This document shows, piece after piece, positions 23,041 to 33,478 of a stretch of 64,000 nucleotides of DNA. The notes under the pieces are model-generated. The model saw nothing but the letters and a program-made list of their open reading frames with translations, made no database searches and was not told the DNA's origin. The stretch's first letter is position 1. Each line of letters starts with the position of its first letter. Made by a program: the position numbers and the translations under genes. This DNA is from Apium graveolens (taxonomy: Eukaryota; Streptophyta; Magnoliopsida; Apiales; Apiaceae): positions 298,901,957 through 298,965,956 of the forward strand of contig NC_133650.1 in NCBI RefSeq assembly GCF_009905375.1. Reading direction: 5' to 3'.

Positions 23041-24285
23041 CGAGGTTATTGTAAACTAGAAACGAGAGTGTGTAGGAGTGTGTATAGCTATGTGAGGACG
23101 TTTGAGCTCATATCGAGTTCCTGTTGGACTATTGGATATAGTACCAACGGATAAGTTAAGATAGGCGCATACGTCTGAAATGGTTGTGCTGAGCTGGATG
23201 GAACTCCAGGAAGCTGCAAACTTCTATTGTGGAATCTTTCGAGGCTACTATGATTCGACGACGACGAAGATTATCGATATCCTCAAAACATGAAGAAGTA
23301 TCTATAATCGGATGACGAGTCAACAGAAGAGTTCAAATAAAAGATAAGTATTAAGATCTCGACAATACCTTCTCTTTCTATGAATTCTTTTGACATCTCT
23401 AAGAAAAAGGTATCTGTTAGAGGATATATTCCCTAACACTCGTTTAGTCATTTTGTGCCAGAATTTTATTCTCTGGATTCCATTTCCTTCGGAAATATCA
23501 GCTTTGAAATCTTTTCAGTTTTATTCATTTGATATTGAATTCCTTTCACATTCTTTTATTCAGACTGAGATGAACAACCCTAACTATAGGGGACAGAAGG
23601 TATACCTGTCTGTATGATAAAAGTTGTATGGGACGCCATCACTTGTGTGTGTTGTGACTACAAGAAGGTTAACAACCTTTAGTAGTATCTTAATTTGGAC
23701 ACGCAATACCAAGTTCATTTGATCATATTGATCTCTCGGTTATTCTTTTATTTCAACAATATTTTTTTTATCAAATTAAGATTTTTGTCCCGTTTTGATA
23801 TAAAATTCTTTTCCCTTGAAATTCCATTATTTTATTATCTCAAATATTCGAAGGTATGCCAATCAAGTTAAGCTGAGTTATCTTGGTCAAGTCAAAGTAA
23901 GGCGGTGTGATGGGATTACGAAGGACAACGGTGGATTGCAATGCGATTAGAATATCAGTGGTGTAAAACAAAGTCAGTCTATTTCTTTATTTCTCTCTCT
24001 ATTTAACTCTATCTCTCTTTCTCTTTCTTTTTCTTTCTCTTTCTTTCTCTCTATCTTTCTTTCTATTCTTCTTTCTCTCGATCAGTACAAGTAATTCTAT
24101 TGAGGATTGGTCAAAGGATGTGGATGAAACAGTGATGCGGAGTGAAGCTCCCGTGATCATTATGTTATACGAGGAATCCAAATTTTTATTTCAGATTTTG
24201 AGAAAAGTTACGTATACAAGATTGGAAAGTTATCCAGAAGATCCCCAGTGTTCTCTTCTGCTGATTCCGAGGACGGAATCCTTAT
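23041..24285 (+). other. TekJ internal remnant (no gag-pol)
   Basis: Only 1.25 kb separates primer site and polypurine tract, where a complete element would have 5-7 kb. No intact domain is seen. A stretch near 23650-23690 translates to DYKKVNNL, which weakly recalls the gypsy reverse transcriptase DYR(E/K)LNK motif, but the surrounding frame is broken. A pyrimidine-rich CT tract lies at 23988-24082. Confidence 0.5.
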
Positions 24286-24298
24286 AAGGGGGGTAGAT
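24286..24298 (+). other. Polypurine tract of TekJ
   Basis: AAGGGGGGTAGAT lies directly before the 3' LTR start TGTGATATCCC. Confidence 0.85.
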
Positions 24299-26316
24299 TG
24301 TGATATCCCATATTTTTCAGAATTATTATTATTATTATTATTTGAATATGTTTAGGTGATTTTCTGATTAGGAAGGAATAATATTATGGATATTTTATTC
24401 TTGTTTGACGAGTTGGTGTTATTAAATGGTAATGTGCTAATTGTTAAGTGTTATATCGATCCTTGTTAATTTCTAAAAATATTTACTTAAATATATCATT
24501 TTCAAAAGTTTATTTGAAAACCGATCATTTTATTGATATCAGTAAATTGGGTTCGTTTAGTAATATTAGGGATTGGATGGATATGCGGTCTGCTATGTGT
24601 TGTATGTAATATTAATTGTGTGGGACTCAGTGTTGATTGAGGATTATTTGTATTATTAATTACTGAGTCGTATCGTTTTGTTTTTGTCTTTAAAAGTGAT
24701 TTTATTGAAAATTTAATTTCATAAATATTTATATTATCTTTAAAATTATTTTATGACTTTATAATTACAATAATTATTTTTGGGATTTTATATAATTTAG
24801 AAATCAATATTTCATCAATTTTTTAGCCCTGTATGATTTTCTGATTTCATTTATTTGTAAAATCCGTATATAATTTCAAAATTCTTCAAAAATTACGAAA
24901 CTCATATTTATTTAAGTTTGGAATATTCTGAGAATTTTAAAATTATTTTGGGAATTTTTGGGATTAATTTTACCCGCGCATTGAATCGTTTAATTGTTAA
25001 AAGCGGGTATAAATTGTATTTTAAAAAATTATTTTGAAATTACGAAATTTATGTTTTTATAAAATTCGGGATATTTGTAACATTTTAAGACTATTTTCGT
25101 GATATTCTCAATTTGTTTCAAGTGCAGCTATGTTCGTTAATTGTAAAATGCGGGTATAGCGCACGAGTCAAAAATGTTTTAAAAATTATGAAAATTTTAC
25201 TTTATTAGATTTTAATAATTCCGAGAATTTTAGCATTTATTTGGTAATTTTTCAAATTTTATTTATCCGCGCATTTATTCATTTAAATGCAAATTACGGG
25301 ACAGAACCGGGTCACGGGCCATAGGAAGCTCATACTAATCTTTAATAATACATGTTCAATTTGTATTGAATTTTAAACATGTGGGAGAGGCTTAGTACCT
25401 GTGTGTGCTACGTGTTGATTCTGCAGAGTTGTAACATTTATTAATATAAAAAAAAAAGAAAAAAAATAACCCAACCCCCTCCCCTGTTATCTCTCGTCTC
25501 TCTCCTCACTCTCTATCTCTCTACGATTTTCTCTCTCTCACTTGCGCCACTCCCCCAACCTGCTTTCTCCCCCTGATTTCACCCGCCTCCCCTTTTCTGT
25601 CTCCCTATCCTATTTTCTTCCTGTTTATTTATTTACTTTTAATTTTCAAAAATTCATATCTTACAAACCGTACATCCAAATTTCAATTGTTATATATATA
25701 AACGATCAGTGCTTCGATACCTACACATAGGTATATATATTGCAAGGTTTTGAGAAGAAAATTTGCGAAGCATATTTTCAATTTTAATTTATTTTCGGGG
25801 CATAGAAAAGGAGTTTGAAGGCGTTGATTACTCCACATGGCATCTTAGCGTGTATATGTCGGGTGAAAAACCAAAATAACCATTTTTAAATAATAATCGC
25901 CCAAAATACCCACCAGAATTTTAAGCTGTCCAAAATACCCACCATATACTCCATTTTCAGTGGAGTATCCGGTGGATACTCCAGTGACATGGGAGTATCA
26001 GGATGATACTCCTTTGTCAGTGGAGTATTGTTAGGAATGTATGTGCATTAGTTTGATGATATGTTTAACAAAATACTTAAGTAGAAATTTAGTGTCTGTA
26101 GCCTCAACGGATAAGACCACTTTGGCTATCCGTTGATGGTGTAGCTTTACTTAGAAATAAGTCTAGTGTTGTAGCATATTTCAGTCTCTGTATTTAAAAT
26201 GTAATTCTTGGAAGTTGAGAGAAACTATGAGTCATGTTGACTACTAGATGATATGCAGATAGGAAGGCCAATTGTAAATACTTCATGCCTTGTAATTTTG
26301 TATAAGTGAAGTGGTA

Positions 26317-26504
26317 TCAACGGATGACTTAAAGACCTTCAACGGATGAGAAGCTAAGCTTCAACGGATGTCTCTAAAGCTTCAACGGATAAAGTCATCA
26401 ACGGATAACATCCTTCAACGGATGAGTGCATCAACGGATGAAAGCTTCAACGGATAACATCCTTCAACGGATGAGTGCATCAACGGATGAAAGCTTCAAC
26501 GGAT
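26317..26504 (+). repeat. Array of eleven TCAACGGAT words in the CopC LTR
   Basis: Eleven exact copies lie in 188 bp, all in forward orientation. A segment holding three words (CCTTCAACGG..., CATCAACGG..., GCTTCAACGG...) is duplicated in tandem. A degenerate reverse form (GCCGTTGATAAG) follows at 26518. The 3' LTR has the same array with one word mutated; CopA has nine. Confidence 0.92.
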
Positions 26505-26742
26505 GTTCTGATGATTAGCCGTTGATAAGGGGTAGTTGTACCTACAGACAGAGGCACATGGGTTGATAGAGACAACTGAGATGTGGTAGCCGAATTTCAG
26601 GAACAACAGAAAAAGCAGCCGTTCTTCTCTAGTACAAAGATGCAATAGTCAACAAAGTACTGGAGTGAACAGGAAAAGAAGCAAGTGAAGATATTATTTT
26701 ATTACTGTATTTTATATTGTTCTTCACTAGTACACTTGGTAA

Positions 26743-26750
26743 TATATAAA
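26743..26750 (+). promoter_or_regulatory. TATA box of the CopC 5' LTR inside an inverted repeat
   Basis: TATATAAA is enclosed by ACTTGGT (26734-26740) and ACCAAGT (26750-26756). It lies about 360 bp before the LTR end and downstream of the word array. This is the likely promoter for genomic RNA. The matching copy in the 3' LTR is 38887-38894. Confidence 0.65.
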
Positions 26751-27109
26751 CCAAGTAGAAGCTAGTAATTAGATGAGAGATTTTCCAGAGCTGTTTAGAA
26801 AAATATTGAGAGAAAATCCATCTAGTTTGTACTAGGATGCAGCTGTGATCAACATTGTTTAATCACAGATTTTCTAAAATACCATCTCTGGTGGAACAAC
26901 AAATCCACCAGAAAAGTTTTTAAGGTCTGTTGTGTTCTTTACATTTGTGCTTGAATATATATCTGTCTGTATTAGCTTAAAGCAATTCACACACTTGTTC
27001 TTCTTGAACACACAACTTTCATAAACTGCTCAAAACTTGAAAAAGTTTTGAGATTTACATTCAACCCCCCTTCTGTAAATCTCATTGTTAGTCCACTAGG
27101 AATAACAAT

Positions 27110-27121
27110 TGGTATCAGAGC
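27110..27121 (+). other. Primer binding site of CopC
   Basis: TGGTATCAGAGC lies two bases after the LTR, complementary to initiator tRNA-Met. Confidence 0.95.
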
Positions 27122-27168
27122 AGGCTCTTGACATACAAAGAGTTTAAAGATCTTGGAATCTAACAAAG

Positions 27169-29583
27169 ATGAGTAAGAAGGATATTGGAGTAAAGATCCC
27201 AGTTCTTGACAAAGATAGTTATCACCATTGGAAGGTGAAAATGCACCTTCATCTACTCTCCCAAGATGAAGGTTATGTAAACTGCATTGAGAATGGTCCT
27301 CACATTCCCCACAAAGTAGCAACAGTTGCTACAGCCACAGTTGCTGTTGGTCAATCCATTCCAAAACCTAGAGCAGAATGGACAATGGAAGACACAGAAG
27401 AAGTCCACAAGGATAAGAAGGCTATGAACATTTTGTTTAATGGTCTTAACATGGATATGTTTGATAATGTGATAAATTGCACAACTGCCAAAGAGGTTTG
27501 GGACACAGTTCAACTACTGTGTGAAGGTACAGAACAAGTGAAAGAAAACAAAATGCAGCTTCTCATTCAACAGTATGAATACTTTCATTTTGAAGAAAAT
27601 GAATCTTTAAATGAAACATTCAATAGGTTCCAAAAGCTGTTGAATGGACTGAAGCTGTATGGAAGAGTGTACCAGGTGAAGGATTCAAATCTTAAATTTT
27701 TAAGATCCTTGCCAAAGGAATGGAAACCCATGACTGTCTCCTTAAGAAACTCTCAAGATTATAAGGACTTCACTCTTGAAAGATTGTATGGAATCTTGAA
27801 GACTTATGAACTAGAGCTGGAACAGGATGAGGTATTGGAGAAGGGGAGAAAGAAAGGAAGTTCAGTTGCATTGGTAGCTGAAGATGAGAGGAAATGCAGA
27901 CAAGAAACTGCGAGATCTACATCAAACTCCAAAGATGGTATAAGAAATCAGGAATCAAGCAAGGGGAAAGAGCAAGTTGCTGAAAATGAAGACAACTCCA
28001 GCCAAGATGACTCAGATGGTATTGATGAGCATCTTGCATTTCTGTCCAGAAGATTTGCAAAGATGAAATTCAAGAAAAACACTAGAGCCACTAAACCTCA
28101 CAAAAACACTGTGGACAAATCCAAGTTCAAGTGTTTCAATTGTGGTATAAGTGGACACTTTGCAGGTGAGTGCAGAAAGCCAACTTCTGAAAAGAAGAAA
28201 TTTGAACAAGTAGATTATAAAAAGAAATATTTTGATCTACTCAAGCAAAAGGAGAGGGCTTTCATTACTCAAGAAAGGGACTGGGCAGCTAATGGAGATG
28301 AAGAGGATGAAGATGTGGAGTATGTCAACCTTGCTCTCATGGCTGATTCTGAAGAAAATGAAGTTAGTTCATCAAGCAATCAGGTAATCACTACTGACTT
28401 AACACAGCTTACTAAAGAAGAGTGCAATGATGCTTTTAATGACATGTCTACCGAATTGTATCATTTGCGTGTGTCTCTTAAATCTCTTGCTAAAGAAAAT
28501 AGTAGGATTAGAGAGAACAATCTGTTTTTAAGTAATAGAAATGCTTTGTTAGAAGATAAGATGATTGACCTAGAGAAAACAAAGTTGCATTGTATATCTG
28601 TTGAAAATGAACTAGCTGAATCTGTTAAGAAAGTAGAAATACTTTCCAATCAATTAGAGAAAGAGCAAGAGGTGATTAAAGCCTGGAAGACATCTAGGGA
28701 TGTAAGTGCTCAAATTGCTAAGGTCCAAGGAATTGAATCATTCTGTGAAACTGCCTGGGATAAAAATAAAAAGAAACTGGAATTAATTGATGGGCTGTCA
28801 ACGGATGTGGAATCAACGGATGATGAAAGTTATCCGTTGAAGGAAGAAAAGGAGCATCCGTTGAAGGTTCCTCAATCAAAACAGGCAGATGTTTCTAAAA
28901 GAGAGAATCTAAAGAAACTCAACAAAAAGTTTGGTTCAACTTCAAAGAACTTTGTCAAAGAAGAAGCAAGCACATCCAAAGATGTCAGTAAGGTGAATGT
29001 AGGGCACATGACCTTAGAACAGTTAAATAATAGGCTCAAGATGGTTGAGGATAAAAAGGAATCTAAAAGAAAATCCAACAGAAATGGGAAGGTAGGAGTT
29101 AATAAACACAACAATTACACACCTGATAGGTATGCTCCTAGAAAAAGCTGTGTGCATTGTAGTAGTGTTAATCATCTATCTGCTAGTTGTAAATCCATTA
29201 AGAAGACTCCCATAAATGTACCCTCTTCTATGCCTAATATGTCTGCATCACCTCTGCATGCTATGCCTGTTATGTCTCAACAAAATCCTTATGCACATTT
29301 TGTAAACATGCCATATTTTAACAATCCTTATCTTGCTGCATTTAGTATGCCTCAAATGCCATACAATATGCCCATATGGAATAACATGTTTGCACAATCA
29401 ATGCCTAATAATTTTACAAATGTGCTAAATGATTCTGTGACTAACCCTACACCTCAACCAACTACATCTAAGACCAAGGTTGACTCAAACTTACCTAAGT
29501 CTAAAGATGCAGGAGGAATGAAGTCTAGGAGAAAGGCTAACAAGAATGGACCCAAGGAAACTTGGGTACCAAAATCAAATTGA
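27169..29583 (+). CDS. gag: CopC Gag (804 aa)
   Basis: It forms the nucleocapsid-like particle that packages element RNA. The ATG is 48 bp after the primer site and matches the CopD and CopF starts (MNKKDVGVKIP in CopD). Residues about 10-225 are a UBN2-type copia capsid domain. A CCHC zinc knuckle is intact at 322-335 (CFNCGISGHFAGEC). A long coiled-coil-like segment spans about 425-505. Residues 544-566 are encoded by four copies of the element's repeated word (STD, STD, YPL, HPL). A second CCHC motif lies at 661-674 (CVHCSSVNHLSASC), then a Met/Pro/Asn-rich stretch and a basic end (GPKETWVPKSN). There is no internal stop. The frame ends 5 bp before pol opens in the +1 phase. It is longer than usual copia Gags, as is typical of SIRE-like elements. 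Confidence 0.93.
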   Translation: MSKKDIGVKIPVLDKDSYHHWKVKMHLHLLSQDEGYVNCIENGPHIPHKVATVATATVAVGQSIPKPRAEWTMEDTEEVHKDKKAMNILFNGLNMDMFDNVINCTTAKEVWDTVQLLCEGTEQVKENKMQLLIQQYEYFHFEENESLNETFNRFQKLLNGLKLYGRVYQVKDSNLKFLRSLPKEWKPMTVSLRNSQDYKDFTLERLYGILKTYELELEQDEVLEKGRKKGSSVALVAEDERKCRQETARSTSNSKDGIRNQESSKGKEQVAENEDNSSQDDSDGIDEHLAFLSRRFAKMKFKKNTRATKPHKNTVDKSKFKCFNCGISGHFAGECRKPTSEKKKFEQVDYKKKYFDLLKQKERAFITQERDWAANGDEEDEDVEYVNLALMADSEENEVSSSSNQVITTDLTQLTKEECNDAFNDMSTELYHLRVSLKSLAKENSRIRENNLFLSNRNALLEDKMIDLEKTKLHCISVENELAESVKKVEILSNQLEKEQEVIKAWKTSRDVSAQIAKVQGIESFCETAWDKNKKKLELIDGLSTDVESTDDESYPLKEEKEHPLKVPQSKQADVSKRENLKKLNKKFGSTSKNFVKEEASTSKDVSKVNVGHMTLEQLNNRLKMVEDKKESKRKSNRNGKVGVNKHNNYTPDRYAPRKSCVHCSSVNHLSASCKSIKKTPINVPSSMPNMSASPLHAMPVMSQQNPYAHFVNMPYFNNPYLAAFSMPQMPYNMPIWNNMFAQSMPNNFTNVLNDSVTNPTPQPTTSKTKVDSNLPKSKDAGGMKSRRKANKNGPKETWVPKSN

Positions 29584-29587
29584 TTGA

Positions 29588-32500
29588 TTTTATGGTGTGC
29601 AGGGAAATGGAAGAAATCTATGGTACTTGGACAGTGGTTGTTCAAGACACATGACAGGAGATTTCTCCCTGCTCACAGAGTTCAAGGAGAGAGCTGGCCC
29701 TAGCATAACCTTTGGAGATGACAGCAAAGGGTTTACTATGGGATATGGCTTGATTTCAACAAGGAATGTCATCATTAATGAAGTTGCATTAGTTGATGGT
29801 CTCAAGCACAATTTACTGAGCATCAGTCAACTATGTGATAGAGGGAATACAGTTTCCTTCAATTCTGAAGCCTGTGTTGTCACTAGTAAGAAAGACAACA
29901 AAGTGGTTCTAACTGGAGTTAGAAAAGGAAATGTGTACATAGCTGACTTCAACTCTACAGATGCAGAATCCATTACTTGTCTCTTCAGCAAAGCAAGCAC
30001 AGTTGAAAGTTGGCTATGGCACAAGAAGCTATCTCACTTGAATTTCAAGACAATGAATGATCTAGTCAAAAAGGACTTAGTTAGAGGAATCCCTCTAGTT
30101 GAATTCTCAAGGGATGGTTTGTGTGATGCTTGTCAGAAAGGCAAACAAAGGAAAGCATCATTCAAAAAGAAGCTTGAAACAACAATTGATGAACCATTAC
30201 AGCTGCTACATATGGATTTGTTTGGACCAGTCAATGTATTGTCTATTACAAGAAAAAGATATTGCTTAGTGATTGTAGATGATTTCTCAAAGTTCTCATG
30301 GGTCTATTTTCTTGGATCAAAGGATGAAGCAAGTGAAATCATTATCAATCACATCAGGCAAGTCAACAATCATCCTGACTTGAAGGTTAGAAATATCAGG
30401 AGTGACAATGGAACTGAATTCAAGAATTTGACATTAAGGCTGTTTTGTGAAGAAAATGGAATCATGCATGAGTTCTCAGCTCCAAGAACACCTCAGCAAA
30501 ATGGGGTTGTTGAAAGAAAGAACAGATCTTTAATTGAAGCTGCCAGAACAATGCTTGAAGAATCAAAGTTACCAACATATTTCTGGGCTGAAGCTGTTAA
30601 TTGTGCCTGCTTCACTCAGAATATTTCTTTGATCAATCAAGCTAAAGGCATGACTCCTTATCAGTTGTTCAAGAGAAGAAAACCAACTCTAAACTTTCTT
30701 CATGTCTTTGGATGTAAATGCTTTATACTGAGGAATCAATCTGACCATAAAGGGAAGTTTGATGCAAAGGCTGATGAAGGGATATTTGTTGGTTACTCAG
30801 CTGGAAAATCTTATAGGGTCTACAATCTAAGAACCAACATTGTTATGGAATCTGTGCATGTTGTGTTTGATGATAAAAAGATTGATGGACTAACAGATGA
30901 GGGACATAATGAGAGACTCAAATTTGACAACATTGAGATATATTGTGATGATAGTGAAGAGGAGACTGATGGAGATGACACTTCAAAAGGGATTCAAAAC
31001 ATGCCCTTGGATAATGCACAAAATACTGCATCCGTTGATAGAGGCAATGCAGTATCCGTTGAAAGACATAGTGCATCATCCGTTGAAGTACAAAATGAAG
31101 CATCCGTTGATCATATTTCATCAACGGATAATCGATTTACATCATCAGTTGATAGAACTCCAAGTTCCCTGCAAAGGACCAACAACTCAGGGGGAGTTTC
31201 AACTAGTCAACACTCTGTCTCACATCATGACAATACTGAGGCCACCTCATCTAGAGCACATCTTCCACCACAAAGGAAATGGACCAAAAATCATCCCTTT
31301 GAACTGATCATTGGTGATGCATCATCTAAAGTGCAAACAAGAAAAGCCACTCAAGATGAATGTCTGTATAGTAGTTTTCTGTCTCAGGAGGAACCTAAGA
31401 AAGTGGAAGAAGCTCTATTGGATCCAGATTGGATATTAGCTATGCAGGAAGAGCTGAACCAATTTGAGAGAAACCAAGTATGGAAGCTGGTACCCAAACC
31501 AAAGAACAAGAGTCCTATTGACACAAAGTGGGTATTCAGAAACAAGATGGATGAAAATGGCATTATCATAAGGAATAAAGCCAGACTGGTTGCTAAAGGC
31601 TATTCTCAGCAAGAGGGAATAGATTTTGATGAAACATATGCTCCTGTTGCAAGACTTGAAGCCATCAGAATATTTCTAGCCCATGCAGCCCATGCCAATT
31701 TCAAAGTCTATCAAATGGATGTCAAGAGTGCATTTCTAAATGGGAAATTAGAGGAAGAAGTCTATGTAAGTCAACCTCCAGGATTTGAAGATCCAATTTT
31801 TCCAGACTATGTGTATTATCTGTTGAAAGCACTCTATGGACTGAAGCAAGCACCTAGAGCCTGGTATGAAACCTTATCAAAATTTCTTTTGGAGAATCAC
31901 TTCACTAGAGGTACTGTTGATAAAACTCTCTTTTTTAGGGATGTTAATGGCTCTAGTATACTTGTTCAAATTTATGTAGATGACATAATATTTGGCTCTA
32001 TAGATGATAAACTTTGCAAAAAGTTTGCTAAGCTAATGCAAAGTAATTATGAAATGAGCCTAATGGGAGAACTAACCTATTTTCTTGGTTTACAAGTTAA
32101 ACAAGTTAGTGATGGAATTTTCATTAGTCAAACTAAATATATTTATGATCTTTTAAAGAAGTTTGACTTAATGGAATGTTCATCTGCAAAAACTCCCATG
32201 GCCACTGCCACCAAACTTGAATTAAATAAGACTGAAAGGTCTGTGGATATTACAAGTTATAGAGGCATGGTTGGTTCACTTTTATATTTAACTGCTAGCA
32301 GACCAGATATAATGTTTGCTACATGTCTATGTGCTAGATTCCAAGCTGATCCTAGGGAGTCTCACTTAATTGCTATCAAAAGGATTTTCAGATATCTCAA
32401 GGGTACACCAAATTTAGGTATTTGGTATCCTAGAGAATCTGGCTTTGATCTAATTGGTTATTCAGATGCAGACTATGCAGGTTGCAAAATAGATAGGAAA

Positions 32501-32917
32501 AGTACAACAGGCTCCTGCCAATTCCTGGGAAACAAGCTTGTATCATGGTTTAGCAAAAAGCAAAATTCAGTCTCTACTTCTACAGCTGAGGCTGAATACA
32601 TTGCTGCTGGAAGTTGCTGTTCTCAAGTGTTATGGATGAGGAACCAACTCCTTGACTATGGACTTCATGTTGATAGAATTCCTATCTTTTGTGACAACAT
32701 AAGTGCCATAGCCATAACAGAGAATCCTGTGCAGCACTCAAGGACCAAGCACATTGATATCAAGTACCACTTCATTAGGGAGCATGTCATGAATGGTACA
32801 GTGGAACTACATTTTGTTCCAAGTGAACAACAAATTGCTGACATATTTACCAAGCCACTTGATGAATCAACATTCACAAGATTGGTAAGTGAGCTAGGTA
32901 TGCTTAATTACTCTTAA
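29588..32917 (+). CDS. pol: CopC Pol polyprotein (about 1109 aa): protease, integrase, RT, RNase H
   Basis: It carries out Gag-Pol cleavage, reverse transcription and integration. The frame opens at 29588 with no nearby ATG; residue numbers here count from GTG at 29597. Protease DSG is at residues 12-14 ([13 protein letters not shown]). The zinc-binding GAG-pre-integrase region is [11 protein letters not shown] with CDACQKGK. The integrase DDE triad is D207, D270 and E306, with 35 residues between the last two. The acidic linker (about 425-570) contains five copies of the repeated word. Reverse transcriptase has YVDD at 793-796, and RNase H includes SDADYAG (D957) and ends NYS. No stop or frameshift is visible. 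Pol is +1 relative to gag, so expression needs frameshifting, splicing or reinitiation. The sequence GTGTGCAGG at the junction is a possible splice acceptor. Confidence 0.93.
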   Translation, partial: FYGVQGNGRNLWYLDSGCSRHMTGDFSLLTEFKERAGPSITFGDDSKGFTMGYGLISTRNVIINEVALVDGLKHNLLSISQLCDRGNTVSFNSEACVVTSKKDNKVVLTGVRKGNVYIADFNSTDAESITCLFSKASTVESWLWHKKLSHLNFKTMNDLVKKDLVRGIPLVEFSRDGLCDACQKGKQRKASFKKKLETTIDEPLQLLHMDLFGPVNVLSITRKRYCLVIVDDFSKFSWVYFLGSKDEASEIIINHIRQVNNHPDLKVRNIRSDNGTEFKNLTLRLFCEENGIMHEFSAPRTPQQNGVVERKNRSLIEAARTMLEESKLPTYFWAEAVNCACFTQNISLINQAKGMTPYQLFKRRKPTLNFLHVFGCKCFILRNQSDHKGKFDAKADEGIFVGYSAGKSYRVYNLRTNIVMESVHVVFDDKKIDGLTDEGHNERLKFDNIEIYCDDSEEETDGDDTSKGIQNMPLDNAQNTASVDRGNAVSVERHSASSVEVQNEASVDHISSTDNRFTSSVDRTPSSLQRTNNSGGVSTSQHSVSHHDNTEATSSRAHLPPQRKWTKNHPFELIIGDASSKVQTRKATQDECLYSSFLSQEEPKKVEEALLDPDWILAMQEELNQFERNQVWKLVPKPKNKSPIDTKWVFRNKMDENGIIIRNKARLVAKGYSQQEGIDFDETYAPVARLEAIRIFLAHAAHANFKVYQMDVKSAFLNGKLEEEVYVSQPPGFEDPIFPDYVYYLLKALYGLKQAPRAWYETLSKFLLENHFTRGTVDKTLFFRDVNGSSILVQIYVDDIIFGSIDDKLCKKFAKLMQSNYEMSLMGELTYFLGLQVKQVSDGIFISQTKYIYDLLKKFDLMECSSAKTPMATATKLELNKTERSVDITSYRGMVGSLLYLTASRPDIMFATCLCARFQADPRESHLIAIKRIFRYLKGTPNLGIWYPRESGFDLIGYSDADYAGCKIDRKSTTGSCQFLGNKLVSWFSKKQNSVSTSTAEAEYIAAGSCCSQVLWMRNQLLDYGLHVDRIPIFCDNISAIAITENPVQHSRTKHIDIKYHFIREHVMNGTVELHFVPSEQQIADIFTKPLDESTFTRLVSELGMLNYS

Positions 32918-33478
32918 AATTCATGTCTTTATTGCAATTTGAATTGAAGCCTGAAATATATTAGTTGCTAAGAACAAATTTGACTTTTAACATAGTTTAT
33001 TCCATCAACGGATGTTCCCTATCCGTTGAAAGTCAAAATTGCTCTATCAACGGATAATCATTATCCGTTGAAAGACAAATACATTTCTGGAATTTTTATC
33101 CGTCAACGGATAAAACTGAAGTACCTTTCAACGGATGACAATTTGCCTTATCCGTTGAAATGTCACATCAATCTTTTCAGGTGTTTAACAGCCGTTGATT
33201 CTATTCTCTTAACCGTTGATACTCATACATATATCTGTATGTATTGGTTTTAAAGGTAGTTTTTAGAATACTTACAGTTTATTCTTAAAACGGCTGAAAT
33301 TCACTAACGCATATTTATTGATAAATCTTTATTTTATATTTTTGTTTATTAATTTGAGAAAGCATATAAGTCCTTCTGATTGTTCATTTTTACTTTACGC
33401 TTTCTTAAAATTTCAAGCATTTACCATTTTCTCTCTGCAAAAACTTCAAGTTATTCTCTGCAATTTCTACTCACAACA
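32918..33478 (+). repeat. CopC pol-ORF3 spacer with hairpin-forming words
   Basis: There is no coding potential. Four forward words (33005, 33047, 33103, 33128) and three reverse words (33021, 33063, 33150) lie in 154 bp. The pair at 33005-33029 has a 7-base loop. The segment 33047-33071 is a perfect 12+1+12 palindrome. 33094-33115 is a 10+2+10 palindrome. The stretch 33260-33478 is AT-rich, with a pyrimidine-rich leader before the ORF3 ATG; an internal promoter or splice acceptor for ORF3 could lie here but is not demonstrated. Confidence 0.85.

Larger units (their letters stand above)
26029..27107 (+). repeat. 5' LTR of CopC (1079 bp)
   Basis: TGTTAGGAAT...GGAATAACA. Differences from the 3' LTR seen by eye: one in the word array (TTCAACGG against TTTAACGG), ATATTATT against ATGTTATT, CACTAGT against CACTTGT, and one in the A-run near the end. 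It carries the word array, an isolated inverted pair (26104-26112 and 26128-26136) and a TATA box. Confidence 0.95.

Noticed and set aside
23988..24082. CT-rich tract as a polypurine tract or promoter of TekJ
   Set aside because: It is a pyrimidine microsatellite; the real polypurine tract is at 24286-24298 next to the LTR start.
26317..26504. Short direct repeats with variable spacers, CRISPR-like at first sight
   Set aside because: The repeat is only nine bases, spacers are 6-15 bp, the array lies inside a plant LTR, and no cas genes exist; it belongs to the dispersed word system.
26317..26504. MYB/MSA (AACGG core) transcription-factor array as the full explanation of the word
   Set aside because: The AACGG core could bind MYB3R factors in CopA/CopC LTRs, but CopD and CopF change it to GACGG at matching sites and the words also lie in coding regions in both orientations. 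It may contribute in the LTR but does not explain the pattern.
27110..27121. tRNA-like sequence near LTR ends
   Set aside because: Only the 12-base complement of initiator tRNA-Met is present; this is a primer binding site and not a tRNA gene.
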